From positions 1 to 40,045 of the forward strand of contig JAFVNW010000051.1 of the NCBI GenBank assembly GCA_017506175.1: a stretch of 40,045 nucleotides of DNA. The letters run 5' to 3'. The notes under the pieces were generated by a model that ran no database searches, was not told the DNA's origin, and was given only the letters and a program-made list of their open reading frames with translations. Below are positions 14,988 to 23,911 of this stretch, piece by piece (position 1 is the stretch's first letter; each line of letters opens with the position of its first letter). This DNA is from Bacteroidales bacterium. GTDB lineage: Bacteria; Bacteroidota; Bacteroidia; Bacteroidales; WCHB1-69. A program made the position numbers and the translations under genes.

Positions 14988-17450
14988 TTATTTGCAGGTT
15001 TTGCAGATGATTTTTTTAACATCCTGATTATCAAATATGATAACCGGCAATTTGTCAAAAAGCCCGCAGAGTCGGGCGGCATCTCTCTCGGAAGCCATCT
15101 GAACAGCCAGCGTGAAGTTGGCGCTCATGTACAACTCTTCGCGTACAGCGGAAAGCGAAATGAAGGAGAAGAGGAAATCATTGGAAATGGTCTTGTCTTT
15201 CAAGAAGGGTTCCATCAACTCCACCGCATAAACATAGTCCCCATTCTTCACGAAGATAGAGGCCAGCTTGTAGGCGTTCTGCCATGATGACATGACTGGA
15301 TTACGGATTTCCTTGATTTTGTTGTACGTATTGTTCATCAGCTGCACATTCTCGGTTGAAGCAGGCTGAGCTTTCAGATAATCAAGGATTTGAATTTGGA
15401 ATTCAAGATTCAAATCGTTCACTTTGTCTTGCGGGAGGCCTTTCAGGCTGTAGAGTTTGTCCACAGCAGCCTGACGGTTGACGATGTTCTCGTTGGAAGT
15501 GAAGGGGGTGTGAGCGGCCACATCGGCCATCACCTTGTTGTACTGCGCAATCGGAGGAACCATGTTCAATTTGCAGGCATCCAGCATCGGACGGGCGGTA
15601 CGCTCGGTCACATCGCCTTCAAGTAGATTCAACATATACTGTTTGTTAATCAAGAGTGCCTGATACTCAACCTTGTTCGGGATTTCCAACATCTCAACGG
15701 CCTTGGAGGAATAGTTCTTCTTCTCAACCTGCTTAATCATATATTGTTGGATGGCCATGGCGAGACCGACTTTCTTCGCTTTCAGAATCCGGTTGAATTT
15801 CGTGGCGACGAACTCCTGCTCGTATTCTCCATCAACTTTGTATTTGATTGATACCGTGACCAATATGAAACGTTCTTTAGCGAGGTAGGCAGTGTCCAGG
15901 ACTTTTGCCAGCTTGCCGCCATTGGCTTTCAACTTGGCGACGGCTGCTTGCTTGGTGAGCAATCCCAAATCATAATACTCTTCGCTAAAAACGATATCCT
16001 TCGTGAACTGCTCCCAGCCGTCGTCATACTTGATTTCCGTTGGGGCACCGGGACATTTGAATTCCGACTTGATGGCATTGGCAATGCTTTCCGCGCGCGC
16101 CTTTTGATTCTTTTGAGCTGTGGCATCACCAATATAATTAACTGAATTAGAAGCAGTTATTTGAATATTATCAATGGTGTAAGCCGGTTCGTCATTCATT
16201 TCGAAATACTCGCGCAAATCCTCATAAGTGTAAGTGGTTTTGGTGGCGACAATCGGGATTTTGATTTTGATGGTGTTGGATTCCGACACCGGCACCCATT
16301 CGCCTGTAGCCTTGATGCTCGTTTCGTCCTTCAAAAAGAGCATTTTTTCCTTATAATCCGCCTTTTTACACTCAACTTGATTCTTAATGACATTGCGACA
16401 AACATATTTTCCATCCTTTACAATAATAATATTGATGTCTATATCAGCATCCTCGGGAATCTCCTCGGGAATGGTGGCAATCGGAGCCAGCAGTTTCAAC
16501 GTCTTCTTGCCAGTGGCTTCATTGTCTGCCAGCATCTGTTCAAAGGTGATGTTCTTGGTCATGTAGCCGTGGTTCGGACGGTCTTGGTCCACTTTATCGG
16601 CCCCGTCGCACTGATACTGGCTGTGCTGCACGAAGTCCAACACGATGGCATCACCCTCTTTCCCGATGATTTTCTTAATCACTTTGTAATCATCATGTGA
16701 AAAATAGACAGTGCCGTCTTTTACAGACAAACAAGACGACAGGATTTCCAGACTTTTGTCGGTCATGCACTTTTTGCAGAGTTGCTCGTCATAGTCAGAC
16801 AATCCGTATTTAACCGTGGTATAGGGGACGTCGCGTGTATAGGTGGCGGGCTTTCCATAATTGAAAGTGCGGTCGTTTCCCAAAATAAAGGAGACATACA
16901 TATATTTCATGTACTGGTCGAACTCATAGCCGAAACCGACGTATGAGTATTGTCTGTCAAGCAGAACGGCGGCAGTCTTCAAGTTCTTGAGGATGGGGCG
17001 CACCACTTCGAGACAGAGGTCATAATAGCTGTATTCCTTGTCGCCGAGGGTGGCTTTTGCCTTTGAGACGAGTTCCACGCCATGGCTTCCCAATCCGTAT
17101 TTGTGCAGGCGCTGCGCGGTTGTACGGTAAGGCGGAAGGTTTTCCACCGTCTTTTCCTCTTTTTGAGCCTGATAAACGCCCTGCATCATGGCAGTGGAAT
17201 CAAACTTCTCGTCCGTTTTGAAAGGAGGCAAAAAGGCATATTCCGAGCGGGCGGCATCCAGCATGTCGTGCATGCACGAATAGAGGATTTTCTGGCTGAA
17301 GTTGTTCGGAGCAAAATTTTTGGTGTAATCCTTGTTGTTTTTAAGCGATTCAGGATTGAAATCCGAATAGGGATTTTCAGTCTGTGCAAAACACAAACCG
17401 CTATAAATCAAGCAAAAAAACGCTGTTAAAAGGGTAATCTTTTTCACCAT
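14988..17450 (-). CDS. Large exported protein of unknown function (820 aa)
   Basis: I chose the ATG at 17450 because it opens a clear signal peptide (MVKKITLLTAFFCLIYSGLCFAQ); the frame stays open 61 codons further upstream but without signal character. Residues about 30-190 (HDMLDAARSEY, GVELVSKAKATL, YVGFGYEFDQYMKYMYVSFILG) faintly recall the CAP/SCP fold, but I cannot confirm it. The centre is beta-rich. Near residue 450 TAQKNQKARAESIANAIKS recalls an OmpA-type or DUF4384-like helix. The C-terminal part is helical and may hold degenerate TPR-like repeats. No membrane helix beyond the signal is seen, so it is periplasmic or surface-located. It is followed by the S46 peptidase on the same strand. 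Function unknown. Confidence 0.7.
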   Translation of the reverse strand: MVKKITLLTAFFCLIYSGLCFAQTENPYSDFNPESLKNNKDYTKNFAPNNFSQKILYSCMHDMLDAARSEYAFLPPFKTDEKFDSTAMMQGVYQAQKEEKTVENLPPYRTTAQRLHKYGLGSHGVELVSKAKATLGDKEYSYYDLCLEVVRPILKNLKTAAVLLDRQYSYVGFGYEFDQYMKYMYVSFILGNDRTFNYGKPATYTRDVPYTTVKYGLSDYDEQLCKKCMTDKSLEILSSCLSVKDGTVYFSHDDYKVIKKIIGKEGDAIVLDFVQHSQYQCDGADKVDQDRPNHGYMTKNITFEQMLADNEATGKKTLKLLAPIATIPEEIPEDADIDINIIIVKDGKYVCRNVIKNQVECKKADYKEKMLFLKDETSIKATGEWVPVSESNTIKIKIPIVATKTTYTYEDLREYFEMNDEPAYTIDNIQITASNSVNYIGDATAQKNQKARAESIANAIKSEFKCPGAPTEIKYDDGWEQFTKDIVFSEEYYDLGLLTKQAAVAKLKANGGKLAKVLDTAYLAKERFILVTVSIKYKVDGEYEQEFVATKFNRILKAKKVGLAMAIQQYMIKQVEKKNYSSKAVEMLEIPNKVEYQALLINKQYMLNLLEGDVTERTARPMLDACKLNMVPPIAQYNKVMADVAAHTPFTSNENIVNRQAAVDKLYSLKGLPQDKVNDLNLEFQIQILDYLKAQPASTENVQLMNNTYNKIKEIRNPVMSSWQNAYKLASIFVKNGDYVYAVELMEPFLKDKTISNDFLFSFISLSAVREELYMSANFTLAVQMASERDAARLCGLFDKLPVIIFDNQDVKKIICKTCK

Positions 17451-17578
17451 ATCACAAATGATTTTTATTTCTACAAAAAAACTTGCAATAATAAGAATTT
17501 TTTTTGAATGAAATGCGTCCTTTTTTGAGCTAATTTTCAAATCAAAAAAAGAATCATCCACGATGATACCGTCGGGCA

Positions 17579-18283
17579 CTATCGAACACAGCGCACGCTT
17601 CTCCCCTGCTTCTTGCTTACGTTCGCCTCCCAATTCAGAAGCGGGCTGGTGCTCTCGATGGTGTAGCTGACAGCCTCGCCATCATCTGTTTCCGAAGCTG
17701 TCCAAAAACAGGCGGCGGAACGGTACGAGAAATTCCCGTAACAATTGGCGGCTCCCGCGGGAAGCGCACCGAAACCCATCTTGCCCAATTCAGGGGAGGT
17801 GACCAACGCCCCTACCTCCCACAGGTCCGCTTGGGCGGCCAGCTGACTGCCGAAATCACTACCAGCGAGCGTGTCCATCAAAGCCTGCCAGTCGGCGGCC
17901 GTCGGTACTCGCCAACCCTCCGGACAAATACCCCTCTCCACAGCAGCCCATGTATAGAGATAGCCGAAAGGACGGAGAGCATTGGTGTCGGGCGAGTAGC
18001 GCAGCGCCATCAACTTCGTGGAATCCTGGCCTTGGGCAACAGGTATCGGCTTGCCATCGGAGAATTGCGTACAGCGTAGATTTTCGGCCATCCACTCCTG
18101 ACTTCCAATCACAACCGTCTGATACTCATTATTTTCGGCATCCAACATTGTGCCTGGCTTCGGTACAACTGTCACAGTTGCGGAATCTTTGTCCGAAGGA
18201 GTATATTCGGCGGACGGCTGCTGACCGCACGCACCACAAATCACGAGTGCCGACACAATCAAAATCGGCATAAGCATTTTCAT
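17579..18283 (-). CDS. Lipoprotein with Fibrobacter succinogenes major paralogous domain
   Basis: The start at 18283 gives MKMLMPILIVSALVICGACGQQ, a lipoprotein signal with a probable lipobox ending in Cys (GAC). An earlier in-frame ATG at 18334 would lie upstream of the likely promoter box at 18317-18310, so the shorter form (234 aa) is preferred. The mature part contains the domain hallmarks in order: GTMLDAENNEYQTVVIGSQEWMAENLRC, FGYLYTWAAVERGICPEGWRVPTAADWQALMD, CFWTASE and a final GRSVRCVR. This domain is C-type-lectin-like and abundant in Fibrobacter and gut Bacteroidota; its ligand is unknown. It is divergent from bamA, with roughly 100 bp between the opposed promoter boxes. Confidence 0.85.
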   Translation of the reverse strand: MKMLMPILIVSALVICGACGQQPSAEYTPSDKDSATVTVVPKPGTMLDAENNEYQTVVIGSQEWMAENLRCTQFSDGKPIPVAQGQDSTKLMALRYSPDTNALRPFGYLYTWAAVERGICPEGWRVPTAADWQALMDTLAGSDFGSQLAAQADLWEVGALVTSPELGKMGFGALPAGAANCYGNFSYRSAACFWTASETDDGEAVSYTIESTSPLLNWEANVSKKQGRSVRCVR

Positions 18284-18309
18284 ATCAACGTTTTGTTCAA
18301 TAAAGGTTG

Positions 18310-18317
18310 CAAAAGTA
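18310..18317 (-). promoter_or_regulatory. Putative -7 box TACTTTTG for the paralogous-domain lipoprotein
   Basis: The minus strand reads TACTTTTG (consensus TAnnTTTG), 26 bases before the ATG at 18283. This supports the downstream start codon of that gene. No clear -33 element. Confidence 0.55.
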
Positions 18318-18406
18318 CGAAAAGAGTTTGACATTGACTTTGAATACTATTAATGGAAAATTGAATTATTCTGAATAATGGATTCTGAATAAATGAATTA
18401 ATTTTG

Positions 18407-18414
18407 TAACTTTG
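18407..18414 (+). promoter_or_regulatory. Putative -7 box TAACTTTG for bamA
   Basis: TAACTTTG matches TAnnTTTG. It ends 10 bases before the proposed TTG start, which would leave an mRNA leader of only a few nucleotides. It faces the divergent box at 18317-18310. Confidence 0.55.
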
Positions 18415-18424
18415 CACGCTAATT

Positions 18425-21058
18425 TTGAAAATAAGAAAATTGACCAAACATATACGACATTTCTGGATTCTCATCGCAATAATTCTTTGTTGTTCAATGA
18501 GTTATGCACAAGTTGTCGTTTCATCCCAAGATAGCGTCACGGGCATAGCCGTTGACTATTCCAACCCGCAGACGTACGAAATCGGGGGCATCACCACCTC
18601 TGGAAGCGCTGGCTTGGACCAGAGACTTCTTCCCTTCCATGTGGGCGAAGAAATTGAAATCCCAGGAGATAAAATTTCAGAAACCATCAAAAAACTTTGG
18701 AACACAGGCATTTACGAAGACATCAGAATCTCCGTGACCAAAGTCATCGGCACCACCGTCTTTTTGGACATCTACTTGGAAGACCGCTCACGCCTGGCTG
18801 CCTTCGCCTTTGTGGGCGCGAAGAAAAACGAAGAGACCGAACTCCGTCAGAAAATCAAGATTTCGCAGGGCAACATCGTCAATGACAACATGAAGACGAC
18901 CTGCATCAACATGATCAAGGAGTATTACGTTGACAAAGGTTATTATAATTGCGACGTTACAGTGAGCGAGCGCCCCGACGAAAAGCTCACCCGCGCAGTC
19001 AACCTCTATTTCAACATCAACAAAGGCAAGAAAATCAAAATCGAGCGCATCAACTTCATCAACAACAACCAAGTTTCCAATGCCGTGCTGCTCAAATCGA
19101 TGAAAGAGACCAAGGAGCGTTTCCACTTCACCCCGTTCTGGAAAGCCGACACCGTCATCGCCTACATGTTCAAGCATCCCGACTACTACCGCTCCAAAGA
19201 CATCCTTGAGCACCTCGGCGACTACTTTGCAGGGCGCGTCAACTTCCACATTTTCAAGGGTTCCAAGTTCATTAAAAGCTCCTACGAGAGCGACAAGGGC
19301 AAGCTCATCGAGAAATACAACGAACTCGGTTTCCGCGACGCATACATCGTGAAAGACAGTTTCTACGTCAAGGGCAACCTCGCCTATATCGACATCACCG
19401 TGGACGAGGGGCCGCGCTACTATTTCCGCAACATCGACTTCGTGGGCAACACCAAATACTCCAGCGACGTGCTTCACCAGGTGCTGAACATTGAAAAGGG
19501 CGATGTTTACAACCAGAAACGAATGATGGAGAACATCAGCATGAACCAAGACGGCAACGACATCAGCTCCCTGTACATGAACGACGGCTACCTCTTCTTC
19601 TATGCCAACCCCACCGAAGTGCTGATTGAAAACGACTCCATTGACATCGAAATCCGCATCCGCGAAGGACAGCAGGCCACCTACAACAAAATCTCCGTCA
19701 CCGGCAACACCAAGACCAACGACAACGTGATTCTGCGCGAAGTGACCACCTTGCCAGGGCAACTATTCAACCGCGCCGACATCATCCGTTCCCAACAAGT
19801 TCTGCTTTCCCTCGGCTACTTCAATCAAGAGAAGATGGACGTGCGCCCGACACCGAACGAGGCCGACGGAACCGTTGACATCGAATATGTGGTGGAAGAG
19901 ACCTCCTCCGACCAGTTCGAACTTTCCGCCGGCTACGGCGCCACCGGTTTGGTACTCAGCGCGGGGATTTCCTTCAACAATTTCTCTTTCAAGAAGTTAT
20001 TCAAGAAGGATGCTTGGAAACCCATCCCCTCCGGCGACGGACAAAAACTGTCGCTCAAAATCTCCACCAACGCCGTCTGGTACCAGTCATACAGCCTTTC
20101 GTTCGTAGAACCATGGCTCGGTGGCAAAAAGCCAAACACCCTCTCCGCATCCGTCTATTACCAGAAGCAAACCAACGGCTACACCAAAAAAAACGATGCC
20201 TACGCCGCCATTGACATTATGGGCGCGAACCTCACCTTTGCCAAGAAGCTCAAGTGGCCCGACGACTATTTCCAACTCTCGCACAGCATCATCTACCAAT
20301 ACTACCGCGTGAAGAATTACGGCAGCATCTTCATCTTCAGCAACGGATACGCAAACAACATCAGCTACAAGTTCACTATCCAACGCAATTCGGTCAGCGC
20401 CCCGATTTATCCCCGCGAAGGTTCCGAAATCACCTTCTCGGTTCAGGCAACACCGCCCTACTCCCTCTTCACGAAAACTGATTACACCACCGCCACCGAA
20501 CAAGAGAAATACAAGTTCCTTGAATTCCATAAATGGAAATTCAACGTTTCATGGTTTACTAAAATCGTTGACAATCTGGTACTTAACGTAAGACTAAAGA
20601 CCGGATTCATCGGCTGGTACAACAAAAACATCGGCGCGCCCCCATTCGAACGCTTCTATCTGGGTGGCGACGGGCTCTCCAGCTGGGCTCTCGACGGCCG
20701 CGAAATCATCGGCATGCGCGGTTACGACGACAGCGCCCTGACCCCCATGCAAAACGGCGAATATGTGGGCGGCACCATCTTCAATAAATTCACAGCCGAA
20801 CTCCGCTACCCCATCACGCTCAACCCCAGCGCCACCATCTATGTACTCGGCTTCGTGGAAGCTGGCAACTCATGGCTCGACAAACGCAAGTACACCCCCT
20901 TCAACCTCTATAAATCAGCCGGTCTCGGCATCCGAATCTACCTGCCTATGTTCGGCCTGCTCGGCTTCGACTGGGGATACGGCTTCGACCCCGTGCCCGG
21001 ACAGAAAGACGCCGCCGGCAGCCGCTTCCACATCTCCATCAACCAATCAATCGACTAA
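18425..21058 (+). CDS. bamA: BamA/Omp85 outer-membrane assembly factor
   Basis: An 877-residue protein with a signal-anchor-like start ending CCSMSYAQ, then serial POTRA domains (for example the FVGAKKNEETELRQKI, FVGNTKYSSDVLHQVLNIEKGDVYN and VTGNTKTNDNVILREVTTLPGQLFN boundaries), then a C-terminal beta barrel with the family landmarks GGDGLSSW, MRGYDD and a closing GFDWGYGFDP. It inserts barrel proteins into the outer membrane and is essential in relatives. No ATG precedes the signal peptide: candidates are TTG at 18425 or TTG at 18440. An in-frame TAA at 18407 rules out a longer form apart from rare starts such as ATT. Three skp-like chaperone genes follow, a functional pairing. Confidence 0.92.
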   Translation: MKIRKLTKHIRHFWILIAIILCCSMSYAQVVVSSQDSVTGIAVDYSNPQTYEIGGITTSGSAGLDQRLLPFHVGEEIEIPGDKISETIKKLWNTGIYEDIRISVTKVIGTTVFLDIYLEDRSRLAAFAFVGAKKNEETELRQKIKISQGNIVNDNMKTTCINMIKEYYVDKGYYNCDVTVSERPDEKLTRAVNLYFNINKGKKIKIERINFINNNQVSNAVLLKSMKETKERFHFTPFWKADTVIAYMFKHPDYYRSKDILEHLGDYFAGRVNFHIFKGSKFIKSSYESDKGKLIEKYNELGFRDAYIVKDSFYVKGNLAYIDITVDEGPRYYFRNIDFVGNTKYSSDVLHQVLNIEKGDVYNQKRMMENISMNQDGNDISSLYMNDGYLFFYANPTEVLIENDSIDIEIRIREGQQATYNKISVTGNTKTNDNVILREVTTLPGQLFNRADIIRSQQVLLSLGYFNQEKMDVRPTPNEADGTVDIEYVVEETSSDQFELSAGYGATGLVLSAGISFNNFSFKKLFKKDAWKPIPSGDGQKLSLKISTNAVWYQSYSLSFVEPWLGGKKPNTLSASVYYQKQTNGYTKKNDAYAAIDIMGANLTFAKKLKWPDDYFQLSHSIIYQYYRVKNYGSIFIFSNGYANNISYKFTIQRNSVSAPIYPREGSEITFSVQATPPYSLFTKTDYTTATEQEKYKFLEFHKWKFNVSWFTKIVDNLVLNVRLKTGFIGWYNKNIGAPPFERFYLGGDGLSSWALDGREIIGMRGYDDSALTPMQNGEYVGGTIFNKFTAELRYPITLNPSATIYVLGFVEAGNSWLDKRKYTPFNLYKSAGLGIRIYLPMFGLLGFDWGYGFDPVPGQKDAAGSRFHISINQSID

Positions 21059-21222
21059 GGATTCTTCTCGGACAGCTAAGATGAATAAGTGACGGGAACA
21101 ACATCATTAATAAAAAACCAAGAATCAAACCATCTGACTGGAATTAATAAATCTTAAAAAGTCCATTCCTGTAAAATATAAAAAGGAAAAACACGTTAGC
21201 ATACACAAAAAAATATAGAACT

Positions 21223-21759
21223 ATGAAAAAATTATTAGCCATTGTATTGATTGCGTTCATGACGCTGCCAGTATTCGGGCAGAAATACGCCTACATCGAC
21301 TCCGAATACATCTTGAGCAATATGCCCGACTATGTGGAGGCGCAGGCCGAATTGGACCGCATCGCTGCTGAATGGCAGAAAGAAATTGAAAAACAATTCA
21401 GCAGCATCGACTCGATGTATAAGAAATATCAGGTTGAAGCCATCACGCTACCCGACAACATGAAAAAAAGACGCGAGGACGCCATCATCGCAGCTGAACA
21501 ATCTGCCAAGGATTTGCAAAAGAAACGCTTCGGCAAGGACGGCGATTTGTTCAAGAAAAGGGAAGAATTGGTGAAACCCATCCAAGACCGCGTTTTCACC
21601 GCCATTGACGAATATGCCAAGGAAAAAGGCTATGCCTTCGTTTTCGATGTCGCCGGAGCCATGACCATCATCTATGCCGATCCGAAATGGGACATCAACG
21701 ACCAGATTATGCAAAAACTCGGCGTCACCGCCAAGGACGATGCGGAAGAAGATGATTAA
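21223..21759 (+). CDS. skp: OmpH/Skp-family periplasmic chaperone, copy 1
   Basis: A 178-residue protein with signal peptide MKKLLAIVLIAFMTLPVFGQ. The Skp-type opening strand YAYIDSEYILSNMPDY is followed by a long charged helical arm rich in K, E and Q (about 40-120) and the closing strand segment YAFVFDVAGAMTIIYADPKWDIND. Skp trimers hold unfolded outer-membrane proteins in the periplasm and deliver them to BamA, whose gene lies 164 bp upstream. The tail ends in acidic DDAEEDD, unlike the two downstream paralogues. The gap after bamA contains AT-rich sequence without an evident terminator, so co-transcription is possible. Confidence 0.88.
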   Translation: MKKLLAIVLIAFMTLPVFGQKYAYIDSEYILSNMPDYVEAQAELDRIAAEWQKEIEKQFSSIDSMYKKYQVEAITLPDNMKKRREDAIIAAEQSAKDLQKKRFGKDGDLFKKREELVKPIQDRVFTAIDEYAKEKGYAFVFDVAGAMTIIYADPKWDINDQIMQKLGVTAKDDAEEDD

Positions 21760-21800
21760 TAGTTTAAGAACAGAAAACACAGAACTACAATAATTATATT

Positions 21801-22298
21801 ATGAGAAGAACATTTTTACTGTTGATCGCTATCTTGCTTGTTGGGACAACAAGCGTGAAAGCACAGAAGTATGGGCATGTAAACGGACAGGAAATCATGA
21901 TGCAGATTCCGGGAATCGACTCGCTGCAAATCAAGTTGGACGCATTCCAGAAAGAGTTACAGGCAACTGGAGAAGCCATGCTTCAAGAATTTCAAACCAA
22001 AAAAGACCTTTTTGACAAACAAGCCGGCACAATGTCCGCTTCCGTCAGAAAAGTGAAGGAAAACGAACTGCTCAGCCTTCAAAACAACATCCTTGAATTC
22101 CAGGAAAGTGCGCAACAAGATTTGGAGAACAAGCAGTTGGAGCTCCAACAACCCTTCCTTGATAAATTAACAAAAGCGATTGCCGACGTTGCCAAGGAAA
22201 ACGGATACACCTACATCTTCGACGAGCGAATGCTCCTCTACTCCGAAGGCGGCGACAATGTGAGTGTTCTCGTGAAGAAGAAACTCGGCATCAAGTAA
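21801..22298 (+). CDS. skp: OmpH/Skp-family periplasmic chaperone, copy 2
   Basis: A 165-residue protein with a signal peptide (MRRTFLLLIAILLVGTTSVKAQ). The family opening is YGHVNGQEIMMQIPGIDSLQ, then a helical arm with many Q, K and E residues, then YTYIFDERMLLYSEGGDNVSVLVKKKLGIK. It is closer to copy 3 than to copy 1: both have the PG-D start, the YTYIFD strand and the KLGIK end. It begins 41 bp after copy 1 stops. Confidence 0.87.
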   Translation: MRRTFLLLIAILLVGTTSVKAQKYGHVNGQEIMMQIPGIDSLQIKLDAFQKELQATGEAMLQEFQTKKDLFDKQAGTMSASVRKVKENELLSLQNNILEFQESAQQDLENKQLELQQPFLDKLTKAIADVAKENGYTYIFDERMLLYSEGGDNVSVLVKKKLGIK

Positions 22299-22323
22299 TT
22301 AGCAGACTCCAAAACCTGATGAA

Positions 22324-22830
22324 ATGAAAAGATTTCTTACCATTCTCATTTTAGCGGCCCTTTGCAGTCTGCCCAACCTGACCTCCGCCCAAAAGGCGAA
22401 GTTCGGTCACTGCGACTACAACGCGATCATGCAGGCCATCCCTGGATACGACACGATTCAGACCGCTGCCATGGCACTGAAAGACGAACTGGAGAAGGAT
22501 TACAACGCAATGGCCGAAGAATTCCAAGTCAAATATGAAGACTATCAGGCCAAAGCCGCAACCTACTCCGCCGCTGTGAACAAAGTCAAACAACAAGAGC
22601 TGACCGACTTGCAAACGCGCCTCCAAAAATTCCAGGAGGACGCTCAACAAAAAATCCAAACCATGCTTCTCGAACGCAGCAAACCCTTTGATGAAAAGAC
22701 GAAAGCCGCGATCAAAGAGGTGGCCAAAGACGGTGGCTACACCTACATCTTCGACAAGAACATCCCCCTCTTTTCTGGCGACTCATCCGACATTACGGAT
22801 CTCGTGAAACTAAAACTCGGAATCAAGTAA
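22324..22830 (+). CDS. skp: OmpH/Skp-family periplasmic chaperone, copy 3
   Basis: A 168-residue protein with signal peptide MKRFLTILILAALCSLPNLTSAQ, opening FGHCDYNAIMQAIPGYDTIQ, a long charged helical arm, and closing YTYIFDKNIPLFSGDSSDITDLVKLKLGIK. It starts 25 bp after copy 2. Its stop TAA shares one base with the ATG of tatD (TAATG), so the chaperone genes and tatD are probably translated from one message. Confidence 0.87.
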   Translation: MKRFLTILILAALCSLPNLTSAQKAKFGHCDYNAIMQAIPGYDTIQTAAMALKDELEKDYNAMAEEFQVKYEDYQAKAATYSAAVNKVKQQELTDLQTRLQKFQEDAQQKIQTMLLERSKPFDEKTKAAIKEVAKDGGYTYIFDKNIPLFSGDSSDITDLVKLKLGIK

Positions 22831-23597
22831 TGCACTTCATCGACTCGCACACCCATCTGTATAAAGAGTATTATGAGGAAGATTTGGATGCGGTGATACA
22901 GCGCGCCTTGGACGCAAAAGTCACGAAATCCATTCTTCCCTGCGTAAATGCACAAACAATCAGCGACTTATTTGATGCTGTGGGAAAATATCCGCAGCAT
23001 CTTTTTCCTTTAATCGGGTTGCATCCAACCGACGTGACTAAAAATTACCTCGCCGATTTGGATTTCCTGGAGAAGCAGCTCTCACGTCCTGAGGTGGTCG
23101 GTATCGGTGAAATCGGCATGGATCTGTATCACGAGACGGAGATGGTGGAGCAACAGAAAGACGCGTTTTACCGGCAGCTCGCTTGGGCGAAGGAATTGCG
23201 CCTGCCACTCTCCATTCACATCCGGAGCGCGTACCCCCATGCATTGGAAATCCTCAAGAAATTCACCGGCTGCGGTCTGACCGGCATCTTGCACTGTTTT
23301 TCCGGAGGAATTCAGGAGGCGGAATGGGCGCTGAAGTTTGGCTTCATCCTCGGCATCGGCGGGGTGGTCACCTTCAAGAACAACAAACTACAAGACATTG
23401 TGAAAGCCGTTGGGCTGGAGAACATCGCGCTGGAGACCGATTCACCGTTTCTCTCTCCCACCCCCTACCGGGGTCAACGCAACGAGAGCGCCAACATCCC
23501 CATCATCGCCCAAAAGGTTGCCGACATCTTCGAGACCTCTATCGAGCGTGTCGCCGAGGTGACAAGCGCCAATGTGGAACGGATTTTCAGAATATAG
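22830..23597 (+). CDS. tatD: TatD-family metal-dependent hydrolase/DNase
   Basis: A 255-residue TIM-barrel hydrolase of normal family length. Metal-binding motifs appear in order: FIDSHTHL near the N-terminus, GLHPTDV, VGIGEIGMDLY, LSIHIRSA, GILHCFSGG and LETDSPFLSPTPYRG. TatD proteins act as 3'-5' exonucleases or phosphodiesterases in the cytoplasm; the exact substrate here is not known. The start codon overlaps the stop of the third skp-like gene (TAATG), indicating coupling. A minus-strand structured RNA lies beyond its 3' end. Confidence 0.92.
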   Translation: MHFIDSHTHLYKEYYEEDLDAVIQRALDAKVTKSILPCVNAQTISDLFDAVGKYPQHLFPLIGLHPTDVTKNYLADLDFLEKQLSRPEVVGIGEIGMDLYHETEMVEQQKDAFYRQLAWAKELRLPLSIHIRSAYPHALEILKKFTGCGLTGILHCFSGGIQEAEWALKFGFILGIGGVVTFKNNKLQDIVKAVGLENIALETDSPFLSPTPYRGQRNESANIPIIAQKVADIFETSIERVAEVTSANVERIFRI

Positions 23598-23620
23598 AGC
23601 AACTTCATCTCAACACAAGA

Positions 23621-23815
23621 AGCGTGAGCCCCATCGTCCCGCAACCGAGGCAAATTGGCAACCTCACAGTGTACACGAAACAAGATGAAACCCACGCCCA
23701 AGCGTGAGCTTCACTTTTCTCTCTGTACACATAATAATTGCCAATTTTTCGGTTAGAAAGAAAAAGCGAAAGCCTTATAGATAGTCAAACAATGGGTCCG
23801 TACGCCCAAGTAATC
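23621..23815 (-). ncRNA. Candidate 6S-like rod-shaped small RNA
   Basis: On the minus strand this stretch folds into one long rod by eye. From outside in: CCCATTGT/ACGATGGG (23789-23796 with 23630-23637), AACCGA/TCGGTT (23749-23754 with 23643-23648), AAATTGGCAA/TTGCCAATTT (23738-23747 with 23652-23661), GTGTACA/TGTACAC (23724-23730 with 23669-23675) and apical TGAAGCTCACGC/GCGTGGGTTTCA (23702-23713 with 23686-23697) with loop TTGG. All three non-Watson-Crick positions in these stems are G-U on the minus strand but A-C on the plus strand, which fixes the orientation. A 34-nt open 5' side contains a small hairpin (AAGGC/GCTTT). TACTTTTG at 23827-23820 is a matching promoter. Length near 200 nt with a central bubble recalls 6S RNA; identity not proven. 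Confidence 0.55.
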
Positions 23816-23819
23816 GGTG

Positions 23820-23827
23820 CAAAAGTA
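23820..23827 (-). promoter_or_regulatory. Putative -7 box TACTTTTG for the rod-shaped RNA
   Basis: The minus strand reads TACTTTTG. No protein gene lies downstream on this strand, but the structured RNA begins a few bases later. A TTTG at 23846-23843 is a possible -33 element with short (15 nt) spacing. Confidence 0.5.
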
Positions 23828-23911
23828 CGCAAAAATTTGTTTCAAATGCACTTTTATTTTAAAAGATGAAGGGATTTTGCTCCAATCTTCTCCAAGAACG
23901 GATTAATTTAG

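Noticed and set aside
17451-17633. N-terminal extension of the 820-residue protein to 17633
   Set aside because: The ATG at 17450 opens a clean signal peptide; the extra 61 codons would bury it.
18788-19762. A 324-codon minus-strand frame opposite bamA
   Set aside because: Shadow frame; its V/D/H-rich composition mirrors bamA codon use and it has no recognisable feature.
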